Source of the DNA: Paenibacillus spongiae
GTDB lineage: Bacteria; Bacillota; Bacilli; Paenibacillales; Paenibacillaceae
Reading direction: 5' to 3'
DNA: 64,000 bases
NCBI RefSeq assembly: GCF_024734895.1
Contig: NZ_CP091430.1
Span: 2,684,501-2,748,500, forward strand
Position 1 is the first letter of the stretch, and each line of letters begins with the position of its first letter. A program made the translations under genes and the position numbers. The notes beneath the pieces are model-generated. The model did no database searches. It saw only the letters and a list, made by a program, of their open reading frames with translations, and was not told where the DNA came from. This document shows positions 43,436-51,881 of the stretch, in pieces.

Positions 43436-44347
43436 ATGGCAGGAACGAGCCTTAGTACGGAGCTGGTAAGACAGTTTGTAGGGGCGGCACACGCGGATTT
43501 GAATAAAGTGCAAGCGCTGCTTGAACAAGAACCGGGGCTGCTGCATGCCTCCATGAACTGGGGTGGCGACGATTGGGAGACCGCATTGGGTGCGGCGTCC
43601 CACGTAGGCAGGCGGGATATCGCGGAATGGCTGCTCTCCAAGGGGGCCCGAATGGACGTGTTTGCTGCGGCTATGCTGGGCGAGTTGGAGCTGGTTCGGG
43701 CGATGCTGGATAAATATCCGCATATGGCGTCTGCGACAGGCCCGCACGGGATCCCTTTGCTCCAGCATGCTCTTATGGGCGGCGATCAGGCCAAGGAGGT
43801 CGCCAGTTATTTGAAATCGCTGATCGAACCGGAGGAGGAAGTGAATAAAGGTATGATTATGGTCGAGAATCTTATCGAAGTTCGTGCCGGATACGCCGAA
43901 GCGGTTATGGAGCGGTTTCGGACACCTAAGAGCGTGCATACATTCCCCGGATTTATTCGGATGGATGTCCTGCATGCCAAGAATGCTTTAGGGAATGAAG
44001 AAATTCGTGTATGTACGACATGGGAGAACGAGGAAGCCTTCCACGGCTGGTCAAGCAGCGATTCCTTCCGCCATGCTCATGCCAGGCGCGCTGAGGCTGA
44101 AGCCGCACGGGCAGGAAACCAGGAGAGTTCCACCCAGACTTCGGCAGCAGGCAGCGGGAACCCAGGTGCGGTGCATGGCAATCATCACCAAAGCAATCCT
44201 GCCGGTCACAGCGGTCATCCATCCCATGCTGCGCAGGGCGAGTCATCCGCACACGGCCCGATCCTCGGCAATAAAGTGACGATTTACGCCGTAGTGGCGT
44301 CGCACTTGCCGGCTGCACCTTCTGTACCGGCTGTGGAAGTCGGTTAA
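43436..44347 (+). CDS. Ankyrin-like repeat / IsdG-type heme monooxygenase fusion with His-rich insert
   Basis: A 303-aa protein. Residues about 8-125 read as ankyrin-like helix pairs (NKVQALLEQEPGLLHASM, TALGAASHVGRRDIAEWLLSKGA, LELVRAMLDKYP). Residues 140-290 are an IsdG/HmoA-type antibiotic-biosynthesis-monooxygenase fold. The IsdG catalytic triad is present as N145, W205 and H215, with the same spacing as S. aureus IsdG (60 and 10 residues). A His/Gly/Ser-rich insert of about 50 residues precedes the last strand NKVTIYAVV. It would release iron from imported heme in the cytoplasm. GGGAGG precedes ATG 43436. The gene follows the transporter by 115 bp and probably shares its Fur control. Confidence 0.87.
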   Translation: MAGTSLSTELVRQFVGAAHADLNKVQALLEQEPGLLHASMNWGGDDWETALGAASHVGRRDIAEWLLSKGARMDVFAAAMLGELELVRAMLDKYPHMASATGPHGIPLLQHALMGGDQAKEVASYLKSLIEPEEEVNKGMIMVENLIEVRAGYAEAVMERFRTPKSVHTFPGFIRMDVLHAKNALGNEEIRVCTTWENEEAFHGWSSSDSFRHAHARRAEAEAARAGNQESSTQTSAAGSGNPGAVHGNHHQSNPAGHSGHPSHAAQGESSAHGPILGNKVTIYAVVASHLPAAPSVPAVEVG

Positions 44348-44396
44348 TAGGCGCCAGTGTTAGCATTAACGGCAATACGAATAGTCCCGATTAGAG

Positions 44397-44434
44397 CTGA
44401 AGCAGCCTCCAATGCAATTGGAGGACTGCTTCAG
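44397..44434. terminator. Long hairpin between convergent genes
   Basis: CTGAAGCAG-CTCCAAT pairs with ATTGGAG-CTGCTTCAG around a three-base loop, interrupted by one small bulge. There is no T run on either side, so it may terminate transcription inefficiently or act as a processing/stability element for the two converging transcripts. Confidence 0.55.
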
Positions 44435-44452
44435 TATGCATAATCGTACCAA

Positions 44453-44893
44453 TTATTCGAAATCGCCCGGCTCCATACCGCTGCTGATTCCTAACCGGTT
44501 CCAGCTGTTTATCGTATTGATAATAAAGATAAGGTCTGCGATCTGTCTATCATTATAGTACTCGCTAACGGACCGATACAGCTCGTCGGTAACTCCGCCG
44601 TCTCCGATGCGGGTGACAGCTTCGGCAAGCGATAATGCCGCTTTTTCTTCAGGCGTGTAGAGGGAAGTCTCCCGCCACGCGTTCAACAGGTAAAGCCGCT
44701 GTTCGGTTTCGCCTCGTTTGCGCGCATCTTTCGTATGCATATTGATGCAGAAGGCGCAGCTATTGAGCTGCGAGACGCGGATTTTGATTAATTCCTTCAA
44801 CGCGGGATCGATTTCGATTTGGCTTGCGAACTGCTCCAATCGTAGCATGGCCTGGAAGACTTGCGGATTGGCTTCGCGATAATTGAATCTCAT
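44453..44893 (-). CDS. Carboxymuconolactone decarboxylase / AhpD-like protein
   Basis: A 146-aa protein from the ATG at 44893, behind AGGAGTGAAG. The frame is open much further upstream (to 45874), but that part is antisense to the amidohydrolase. The AhpD-like redox motif CAFCINMH (C46, C49, H53) follows KIRVSQLNS. The remainder is the all-helical domain of this family. Such single-domain proteins act as alkylhydroperoxidase-like reductases. No partner gene is adjacent. It is divergent from the amidohydrolase across about 230 bp. Confidence 0.92.
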   Translation of the reverse strand: MRFNYREANPQVFQAMLRLEQFASQIEIDPALKELIKIRVSQLNSCAFCINMHTKDARKRGETEQRLYLLNAWRETSLYTPEEKAALSLAEAVTRIGDGGVTDELYRSVSEYYNDRQIADLIFIINTINSWNRLGISSGMEPGDFE

Positions 44894-45127
44894 TTCATCT
44901 TCACTCCTGTTCGGTTGGTTGTTGATTCGATCCTTACATACACAAGACCATTGAACATGCGGTTTTGTGACACCGTCTTTGAAAAAAGATTTTATATACT
45001 TGACCTTGACGCTGCGTGAACGCTTATCGTTCCTGTATGAAGCCGTCCGGCGGCTATCATATTGATTGGCCGGATAACAAATTCTGTAAAGTAGAGGATG
45101 CAATCCGGCAGGGAGGACGATGAGAGA

Positions 45128-46420
45128 ATGAGAACTTGGATACGAAACGGCTTGTTGGCAACGATGGTGGAGGGCGAGGCACCTTATTGCGGCGATATTC
45201 TGATCGAGCATGATCGCATTGTTGAGATCGGGACGTCCGTTCACGCTTCCGAAGAAGACAAGGTAATCGAGGGAGACGGCTTCGCTGTCATGCCAGGCTT
45301 CATCAATGCGCATCAGCATTCCCCCATGAGCCTGCTGAGAGCTTTCTCCGACGACAGGAAGCTGATGGATTGGCTGGACCGCAAGATGCTTCCGGCGGAA
45401 GCGAATATGACGCCCGAGGACATCTATTGGGGATCGATGCTGGCGATGGCGGAGATGATCCGTTCCGGGACGACTTGCTTCGCAGACATGTATATTCATA
45501 TGGATCAAATCGGCGAAGCCGTGAAGAGCGCCGGCATGCGGGCTTCCCTGACACGCGGCCTCGTATTCCTGCAGGACGACGGCGGGAAACGAATGGGCGA
45601 AGCGATCGACTTGGTCGAGCGCTGGTCGGGTGCGGCGGATGGCCGGATTACGACGATGATCGGGCCCCATTCGCCATACACATGTCCTCCGGAGCCACTG
45701 AAGGAAACGATTGCGTATGCAGAATCCCGCAAGCTTCCTATACACATCCATTTGGCGGAGACGAAAGAAGAGGTTGTGAAAATCCGCGACCGGTACGGCG
45801 TTACACCTACGGAATATTTGGTCGATCTGGGGATGTTCGACCGCTCCCATGTGCTGCTTGCCCATGCGGTCCATCTGACTCGCAAGGATGTTCGATTATT
45901 GCACGGCATGAGAGGCGGAGTTGCGCATAATCCCATCAGCAATTTGAAGCTGGGATGCGGCATCGCGCCCGTAACCGAGTGCATCCGGCAAGGCATTACG
46001 GTGGGGATCGGGACGGATGGAGCCGGCAGCGCGACGACCCTCGATATGTTCGAATCGGCAAGGGCGGCGGCATGGCTGCAGAAGCTGGACTATGGCGACC
46101 CAACGATGCTGCCTGCAGGACAGGCGCTGCGAATGGGGACGCTGGAGAGTGCCAAGCTGCTGTGCCTGAATCGTGAAGTCGGCACGCTGGAGAAAGGGAA
46201 GAAAGCTGATTTGATTCTCGTTGATCTGAGAAAGCCGCATCTTCAGCCGAATCATAACGTCGAATCTCTGCTTGCCTATGCAGCAAAGGGCTCGGATGTC
46301 GATACCGTTATGGTGGACGGCAGATTGCTTATGCAAGGAAGGAAGCTGCTGACGATCGATGAAGAGGAGCTGTTCGGACAGGTTCGTCACCGGGCAGCGC
46401 GGATTGTACAGGGGATCTAG
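45128..46420 (+). CDS. Amidohydrolase, MtaD-like (S-adenosylhomocysteine/methylthioadenosine deaminase family)
   Basis: A 430-aa metal-dependent hydrolase. The HxH motif is in GFINAHQHSPMSLLRAFSDD (about residues 56-75). Further metal ligands are in HIHLAETKEE and LLAHAVHL, and the catalytic aspartate in GIGTDGAGS. The SLLRAFSDD-type loop and PAEANMTPEDIYWGSMLAMAEMIRSG region resemble the 5-methylthioadenosine/S-adenosylhomocysteine deaminases, but related aminohydrolases share them, so the substrate is uncertain. ATG 45128 is chosen for GGGAGGACG upstream; the frame extends to 45098. Confidence 0.85.
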   Translation: MRTWIRNGLLATMVEGEAPYCGDILIEHDRIVEIGTSVHASEEDKVIEGDGFAVMPGFINAHQHSPMSLLRAFSDDRKLMDWLDRKMLPAEANMTPEDIYWGSMLAMAEMIRSGTTCFADMYIHMDQIGEAVKSAGMRASLTRGLVFLQDDGGKRMGEAIDLVERWSGAADGRITTMIGPHSPYTCPPEPLKETIAYAESRKLPIHIHLAETKEEVVKIRDRYGVTPTEYLVDLGMFDRSHVLLAHAVHLTRKDVRLLHGMRGGVAHNPISNLKLGCGIAPVTECIRQGITVGIGTDGAGSATTLDMFESARAAAWLQKLDYGDPTMLPAGQALRMGTLESAKLLCLNREVGTLEKGKKADLILVDLRKPHLQPNHNVESLLAYAAKGSDVDTVMVDGRLLMQGRKLLTIDEEELFGQVRHRAARIVQGI

Positions 46421-46510
46421 CAAGGTCTTTATCAATACGATGTACCTTATTTAGGCCATCAAAATACGGATGCCGGCAAACATAATTGTAAGAAAATAGC
46501 GATTTACCCA

Positions 46511-46572
46511 TTGACAGAAAAGCAGTGATCGTATACATTCGTATACAATAAACTTGTATACGAATGTATACG
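46511..46572 (+). promoter_or_regulatory. Promoter overlapped by a perfect 19-bp-arm inverted-repeat operator
   Basis: TTGACA (46511-46516) and TACATT (46534-46539), 17 bases apart, form a plausible promoter. From 46530 to 46572, CGTATACATTCGTATACAA is followed by TAAAC and its exact reverse complement. Each arm holds two GTATAC palindromes 10 bp apart, so four sites lie at 46531, 46541, 46556 and 46566. A repressor dimer pair bound here would cover the -10 box and the transcription start. The operator precedes the small Arg/Gly-rich gene and the ABC exporter. Confidence 0.85.
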
Positions 46573-46588
46573 TGAAAGGGGGCGGCAA

Positions 46589-46966
46589 ATGAGACCCATC
46601 CATCATGGCAGGCCGGAAGCAAGGCATATTCCGCCGCTTGACGAACGCGGAAAGGAAAGAGGCCCGGGACGCCGCGGGGAGCATCACAGGCGGCGGGGCG
46701 GCGAGCCGGGAGCAGGCGGCGGTGCGCAGACCTATAGAAGAGGGCGAATCTTAACCTTCCTGGAGCAGCTGCAAATTAAGCGCGCAACGTTGGCGCGGCA
46801 GCTGGGAGAAGCGGAATTTCAATCGATACAGCCTGTTATAAGCGGAGAGCTTAAAGCGATTGAGCAGGTGATCAGCGATTATATGTATTTATTCGAGCTT
46901 CGTGAAGAAGACCGGATAATGCTGGAACCGGGCGAATCTTCACCCGAGGCGAACAAAGAAGATTAA
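46589..46966 (+). CDS. Unidentified basic protein upstream of ABC exporter (possible regulator)
   Basis: A 125-aa protein with a ribosome binding site AAGGGGG before ATG 46589. Residues 1-50 are dominated by Arg, Gly, His, Glu and Pro and look disordered. Residues about 51-112 are helical with hydrophobic heptad spacing (ILTFLEQLQIKRATLARQL, PVISGELKAIEQVISDYMYLFEL). I see no winged helix or TetR-type DNA-binding motif. The second half recalls the linker/helical regions of PadR-like regulators that accompany ABC exporters, but this is only an impression. It lies 17 bp downstream of the large operator and 31 bp before the exporter, so it belongs to that operon and might be its autoregulator. 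Confidence 0.7.
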   Translation: MRPIHHGRPEARHIPPLDERGKERGPGRRGEHHRRRGGEPGAGGGAQTYRRGRILTFLEQLQIKRATLARQLGEAEFQSIQPVISGELKAIEQVISDYMYLFELREEDRIMLEPGESSPEANKED

Positions 46967-46997
46967 TTTATGGACTGATCCTGGAGAGTGATTTTGC

Positions 46998-48713
46998 GTG
47001 CTGCGCCGTTTTTTCTCGTATTATCGTCCTTACAAGGGACTTTTCTTTTTAGATTTTTCCTGTGCGATTCTAGCCGGGCTTCTCGAGCTTGCCTTCCCGC
47101 TTGCGGTTAGCGAGTTTATTAACGAGCTGCTGCCTGGCGAGAACTGGACGCTCATCGTACTGGCCGCAATCGCCTTGTTAGCCATCTATGCATTGAATAC
47201 CGCGCTCCAGTATATCGTTACCTACTGGGGTCATATGCTGGGGATCAATATAGAGACGGATATGCGCAGAAAGATGTTCGAGCATATTCAGAAGCTGTCG
47301 TTCCGTTTTTTTGACAATCATAAAACCGGTCATCTGATCGGCCGGATCACGAACGATTTGAATGATATCGGCGAGGTGGCCCATCACGGCCCCGAGGATG
47401 TTTTCATTGCGGTCATGACGCTAGTCGGCTCCTTCACGCTTATGGCTTACATTAATTTGGAGCTCGCCTTGCTGACCTTCATCATTATCCCGCTAATGGC
47501 GTGGCTGATTATCGTGTTCGGCGGCAAGATGACCAAGACTTACAGACGCTTGTTCGGGGATGTCGGCAACTTCAACGCGCGGATCGAGGATAATGTCGGC
47601 GGAATCCGCGTCGTTCAATCCTTTGCCAATGAGGCCCACGAGAAGAAACTGTTCGCCGTCGATAATTACAAATATCGCGATACGAAGCTGCTCGCCTATA
47701 AGACGATGGCCAAAAGCATATCCGTCAGTTATATGATGATGCGGCTCGTTACCGTATTCGTCATGGTTTGCGGGGCCTGGTTCTTTATCCGGGGAAAAGT
47801 GAATATGGGCGAATTTATGGCCTTCCTGCTGCTATCGAATATCTTCTTCCGTCCCATCGAGAAAATCAATGCCGTCATCGAGAGCTATCCGAAAGGAATC
47901 GCCGGCTTCAAACGCTATATAGAAATCATCGATACGGAGCCGGACATCGCAGATGCGCCTGACGCCATCCGGATGGACGCAGTCCGGGGTGATATTCGAT
48001 TCGAAGGCGTTACGTTCGGCTACGAGCCGAACCGGAAGATATTGCGGAATATCGATCTGACCATTCAAGCGGGGGAGACCATTGCGTTCGTAGGTCCGTC
48101 GGGTGCCGGGAAAACGACGATCTGCAGCCTGCTGCCGCGGTTCTACGACGTGAATGAAGGAAGAATTACCGTGGATGGAGTCGATATCCGGCAGTTTGAG
48201 CTCCAATCGCTTCGCAAACATATCGGTATCGTACAGCAGGACGTATTCCTCTTCTCCGGAACGATACGGGAGAACATTGCATATGGCAATTTGAAGGCAA
48301 CGGATGAAGAGATTTGGGAAGCGGCCAGACGCGCTTCACTGGAGGAACTGATCCATAAGCTGCCGGAAGGGATCGAAACGGTTATCGGGGAGCGCGGCGT
48401 CAAGCTGTCAGGCGGACAGAAGCAGCGGCTGTCGATTGCAAGGATGTTTCTGAAGAACCCGCCGATCCTTATCCTGGACGAGGCAACCTCCGCGCTGGAT
48501 ACGGAAACCGAAGCAGCCATTCAACAATCGCTATCCGATCTGTCCGTTGGAAGGACGACGCTTGTTATCGCCCACCGGCTGACGACGATCAAGAATGCGG
48601 ATCGCATCATCGTCGTTAACGAAGACGGGATCGCCGAGCAGGGCAAACACCAGGAACTGGTTGCTTCCGGCGGCATCTACAGCCGGCTGCATCATGCGCA
48701 ATACAATAGATAG
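46998..48713 (+). CDS. ABC exporter (fused membrane and ATPase domains, MsbA/LmrA type)
   Basis: A 571-aa half-transporter that works as a homodimer. Six membrane helices fill about residues 1-300; motifs such as RRKMFEHIQKLSFRFFD and NDLNDIGEVAHHGPED are typical of intracellular loop 1. The ATPase has Walker A GPSGAGKTT near 364, Q-loop VQQDVFLFSG, signature LSGGQKQRLSIARM near 471, Walker B ILILDEATSALD near 491 and an H-loop in IAHRLTTI. It starts at GTG 46998 behind GGAGAG. The substrate is unknown; drugs or lipids are typical for the family. Control probably comes from the operator at 46530. Confidence 0.93.
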   Translation: MLRRFFSYYRPYKGLFFLDFSCAILAGLLELAFPLAVSEFINELLPGENWTLIVLAAIALLAIYALNTALQYIVTYWGHMLGINIETDMRRKMFEHIQKLSFRFFDNHKTGHLIGRITNDLNDIGEVAHHGPEDVFIAVMTLVGSFTLMAYINLELALLTFIIIPLMAWLIIVFGGKMTKTYRRLFGDVGNFNARIEDNVGGIRVVQSFANEAHEKKLFAVDNYKYRDTKLLAYKTMAKSISVSYMMMRLVTVFVMVCGAWFFIRGKVNMGEFMAFLLLSNIFFRPIEKINAVIESYPKGIAGFKRYIEIIDTEPDIADAPDAIRMDAVRGDIRFEGVTFGYEPNRKILRNIDLTIQAGETIAFVGPSGAGKTTICSLLPRFYDVNEGRITVDGVDIRQFELQSLRKHIGIVQQDVFLFSGTIRENIAYGNLKATDEEIWEAARRASLEELIHKLPEGIETVIGERGVKLSGGQKQRLSIARMFLKNPPILILDEATSALDTETEAAIQQSLSDLSVGRTTLVIAHRLTTIKNADRIIVVNEDGIAEQGKHQELVASGGIYSRLHHAQYNR

Positions 48714-48718
48714 GCAAT

Positions 48719-48756
48719 AAACCGTCCCGGGGTCATCAGCGGGACGGTTTATCTTT
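48719..48756. terminator. Bidirectional intrinsic terminator
   Basis: AAACCGTCCCG (48719-48729) pairs exactly with CGGGACGGTTT (48740-48750) around a ten-base loop, with A- and T-rich flanks on both sides. It sits between the ABC exporter and the convergent phosphoesterase gene and can serve both. Confidence 0.88.
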
Positions 48757-48780
48757 GTTTCCTATGGGGATATAGGAGCT

Positions 48781-50985
48781 CTAATTCCCTAATCCATTGT
48801 TATTCTTTTCCTGAAATAATCCTTCAGGAACTTTTCCTTCCCATGCGGCGGGAGCATCCAGCCGCAATGCTTTCGCAACAACGGCAGCCGTATCTTTGAT
48901 TTGCACGGCATCCGTGATTACAGTTCCCGGTTCGATACCTTTGCCTTTCGCAGCCCAGAAAATCGTCGTGTCAAGAGGGTCCGTAGTGGCATGCGTATAA
49001 TTGTGCCCGCCATGGTCGGTCGACATGATGATGAGACTGTCTTCCATTAACCCGGCTTCCTCAATGGCATCCAGAATAATCCCTACATTTTTATCGGTTT
49101 TCTCATATTGCTCATAGTATTTAGCACTGCCGTAATCGTGGGAATGACCGGCTCCGTCAATATCATCTAATTGAATAAAGGTAATCTGAGTATTTTTTCC
49201 TTTTGTCTTAACATATTCTGCAATTTTTTGCGTGATCGCGTTGTCACCGGCAGATTCATTATATACATCGGCTGAACGCTCGATTAATCCGTTGTAGATT
49301 GGATTCCAGTTCATCATGGCTGCCATTTTTGCCGCAGGGCGTTCTTGCTTCAGCAGTTTGAAGAAAGAAGGGTAAGGGACATTTTCCGCAAAAGGATTGC
49401 CGATCGTTGCATTGTCTTCCTTATGCGTATTGAAGCCTACGCCATGCAGCATTGCGCCCCATGACGGTGCGCTTGATGAGTAATCTTCCGTTTTTGCATG
49501 GAAGGTAACGGCACCTTCCGAGAAAAACTGTTTCATTCTGGGCGCATTCGCATGCTGCACGAAGTTCCCGGCTCCATCCAATCCGATAATGAACACATGC
49601 TTATAAGGAATATCGTTATGCTCCTTCAATTCTTCCTGAATCAGCTTGACATCCTGGCCATTTACTTTGCCATCACCGTTAATGTCTGCTTTGGAGGATT
49701 GTTCCCATTTATGGTCTCCCGTTTGGGATCCTGACAATTGGCCTGTTAAATGCATATCCTCTTTCGTAAGGTAACCGTCTCGATTGACATCCATAGAGTT
49801 GGATACTTCCACTTCAATGGTTTTTTGTGACTTTTCATTGGACGATAAGGCGGTAATCGTCGCTTTGCCTGCTTTTAAACCCGTCACTTTGAAGCGTTTC
49901 GCGGCGTTTGGATACGGCTCTACTTTTACGATGCTGTTATCGCTCGAAACCCAGTGGATGTTCGGGTTTAAGACGCTTGCCGGCGTCCAGTTCAAATCGA
50001 TAAGATCAAAGCCGCCGGCTTTCAAGGAAAGCGTGGAACGATCCAGCGTGATTTCTTCCGTTTCGAAAATGTCAACCTTTTTGATGGACGGCTGGGTGAT
50101 TTCGACTTCCTGGCCTTCAATCGTCGTGACGGAAAGATTCGTAAGCGCTATGCTGCTGGAGCTTGTCACACTATCTTTTGTTTTTAGTTTAAGGTTAACA
50201 ATCGGAGTTTTGATGCCGGCAGATATAGGCTGATTGCTTGAAAAAACAAGCTTAACCTTTCCGTTATCCAAATGTTCAATGGGGCCGACGATTACTCCGT
50301 TTTGCAGCGATGCTGCACCGATGACTTCAAATTTGCTCGGGTCATATTGAATAACGGCGCTATTGGGCAGGATTTGGTCCAGATTGCCGATATAACTAAG
50401 TTCAAATGCATTCTCAGAACCGGATACCATACCAGACGGACCGGACAAGCTCATGAAGCTGGAATCAACGACAATTTGGGCATTTTCCATGACGACATAC
50501 GAATTTTGGGATTGCGGATTTTTATCTCCCGTTACGCGTACTTTAACCGTATGCGTGCCGGATGGCAGCTCGGGACTCGTGAAGTAGATTTGATTTGCCC
50601 GGGCGGAGGCATATAAGTCAACCATCGTTTCGGGCCCGCCGTCGATGGAGATTGCAGCGATTCCATGAGCCTTGTCTTTGGCCCCATACAGCTGCACTTG
50701 CTTGCCGGTAAAAGTCAACTCGAAATAAGCATCTTTTTCATTCGTATACGAATCGCCGCCATGGGACCAGCCGCCGGTAAATTTCAATTGGTTTAAATCT
50801 TCGCCGCGATTGGAATTCGGAATTTTATAAGTTCTGGCTTGAGCGGTGCTTTGTTCCGCAGCTTGAACAGCTGCATCGGATTGAGCGAAGGCTTGGGGAA
50901 TCGTCAATACGTTCGGCGCACTGCCCATGAGGGTTAAGCTTAGTGCCAAGGTAACCACCTTTTTGTTGCGAGTAGAAGTCATCAT
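48781..50985 (-). CDS. Secreted phosphodiesterase/alkaline-phosphatase-fold protein with cohesin-like, Ig-like and dockerin-like modules
   Basis: About 734 aa from the first of two adjacent ATGs behind AAAGGAGAG. A signal peptide ends near PQAFA (residue 34). Residues 52-172 form a carbohydrate-binding-like beta domain, 178-300 a cohesin-like domain (IQYDPSKFEVIGA), and 312-395 a bacterial Ig-like domain. Residues 399-455 hold two EF-hand-type dockerin repeats (DVNRDGYLTKEDM, DINGDGKVNGQDV). The catalytic type I phosphodiesterase/sulfatase fold starts at 463: metal ligands in GLDGAG, DDIDGAGHSHD and STDHGGH, nucleophile in SSSAPSWG. It is extracellular. The AT-richer composition hints at separate acquisition. 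Confidence 0.85.
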   Translation of the reverse strand: MMTSTRNKKVVTLALSLTLMGSAPNVLTIPQAFAQSDAAVQAAEQSTAQARTYKIPNSNRGEDLNQLKFTGGWSHGGDSYTNEKDAYFELTFTGKQVQLYGAKDKAHGIAAISIDGGPETMVDLYASARANQIYFTSPELPSGTHTVKVRVTGDKNPQSQNSYVVMENAQIVVDSSFMSLSGPSGMVSGSENAFELSYIGNLDQILPNSAVIQYDPSKFEVIGAASLQNGVIVGPIEHLDNGKVKLVFSSNQPISAGIKTPIVNLKLKTKDSVTSSSSIALTNLSVTTIEGQEVEITQPSIKKVDIFETEEITLDRSTLSLKAGGFDLIDLNWTPASVLNPNIHWVSSDNSIVKVEPYPNAAKRFKVTGLKAGKATITALSSNEKSQKTIEVEVSNSMDVNRDGYLTKEDMHLTGQLSGSQTGDHKWEQSSKADINGDGKVNGQDVKLIQEELKEHNDIPYKHVFIIGLDGAGNFVQHANAPRMKQFFSEGAVTFHAKTEDYSSSAPSWGAMLHGVGFNTHKEDNATIGNPFAENVPYPSFFKLLKQERPAAKMAAMMNWNPIYNGLIERSADVYNESAGDNAITQKIAEYVKTKGKNTQITFIQLDDIDGAGHSHDYGSAKYYEQYEKTDKNVGIILDAIEEAGLMEDSLIIMSTDHGGHNYTHATTDPLDTTIFWAAKGKGIEPGTVITDAVQIKDTAAVVAKALRLDAPAAWEGKVPEGLFQEKNNNGLGN

Positions 50986-51273
50986 CAGCTCTCCTTTAAT
51001 GATAAGATTGATTAAACCAATAAAAAACAACTAAATAGGTTTGAATGTTACTATTATTAGATGTTTTTAATTGGTAACGCATTAATCATAACGATCAATT
51101 ATTAACGTAGACTCAAATGAAGATTAAGATAATATGAAGAAAAACCCAACTATTTGAGTAAACAGGTCATTAAGCGAGGCAGCCAATTTGTCTTATTTTA
51201 TTTACAGGGGATCGTATGTTCGGTATATTATTGGGTGTATTCGTTAACATAAGGGCACAGGGAGAGGGTATGA

Positions 51274-51762
51274 ATGATGAATATAACGATTGTGAATGAC
51301 ACACGGGAATTTCAATTGTATGGCGTTTCCATGCAGGCCGAAGGCAATGCCAGCATCCCGGAAGCAATGAAGAAGCTGCTGGATGAGGTTTGGAGGGAAG
51401 TGCGGGGGAAGAAGCTGCCTCACAAAGGCATCAATCATGTTCTCTATGACCGCGACCGTATTCTGTTCGCAGGCGTCGAGCTTCATTCAACACCGGATGC
51501 CGGCACTGTGCTGGCGAGGAAGGATATCAGCTTTCAGCACTATGCATACTGGAAGCATATTGGGCCTTACAACCAATTAGGCGCTACTCATGAGAGCATG
51601 CGGCAAGCGATTCGAGCGTCAGGCAGACAGCATACATATCCTTACATGGAAATTTACGGCCATTGGGATGAGGATCCATATAAGCTGCAGACGGAGATTT
51701 TATATCCGCTTCAACTAGTGAAGCCGGGAGAAGAATCGGCAATAGCAGGCGCACGGCTATAA
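51274..51762 (+). CDS. GyrI-like / effector-binding domain protein
   Basis: A 162-aa protein with a GyrI-like fold. The YAYWKHIGPYNQLGATHESMRQAI segment near residue 91 and the following Y-P-YMEIYGHWDEDPYKLQTEILYPL match the small-molecule-binding module of AraC/BmrR-type regulators. No DNA-binding domain is attached, so it may be a stand-alone binding protein or hydrolase. It starts with two adjacent ATGs; GGAGAGGG lies close upstream. It is read divergently from the phosphoesterase. Confidence 0.88.
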   Translation: MMNITIVNDTREFQLYGVSMQAEGNASIPEAMKKLLDEVWREVRGKKLPHKGINHVLYDRDRILFAGVELHSTPDAGTVLARKDISFQHYAYWKHIGPYNQLGATHESMRQAIRASGRQHTYPYMEIYGHWDEDPYKLQTEILYPLQLVKPGEESAIAGARL

Positions 51763-51780
51763 AATGACATACAAACAAAA

Positions 51781-51814
51781 CAGCTGACCGCGTCATATGG
51801 ACGACAGTCAGCTG
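51781..51814. terminator. Probable terminator between GyrI-like gene and gerC
   Basis: CAGCTGAC (51781-51788) pairs with GTCAGCTG (51807-51814) with an additional CGTC/GACG inner stem, preceded by an A-rich stretch and followed by CTTTGCGTTT. It can serve the plus-strand gene and perhaps the convergent ger operon. Confidence 0.6.
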
Positions 51815-51881
51815 CTTTGCGTTTCACGGGCAGGCCGGTTCTCGCTTGATCTTCATCCGTGCCGGGGTTCATCCGTCTCAG

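Noticed and set aside
44894..45874. Upstream extension of the AhpD-like frame
   Set aside because: It is antisense to the MtaD-like amidohydrolase and contains no AhpD-like sequence. A good ribosome binding site lies before the ATG at 44893.
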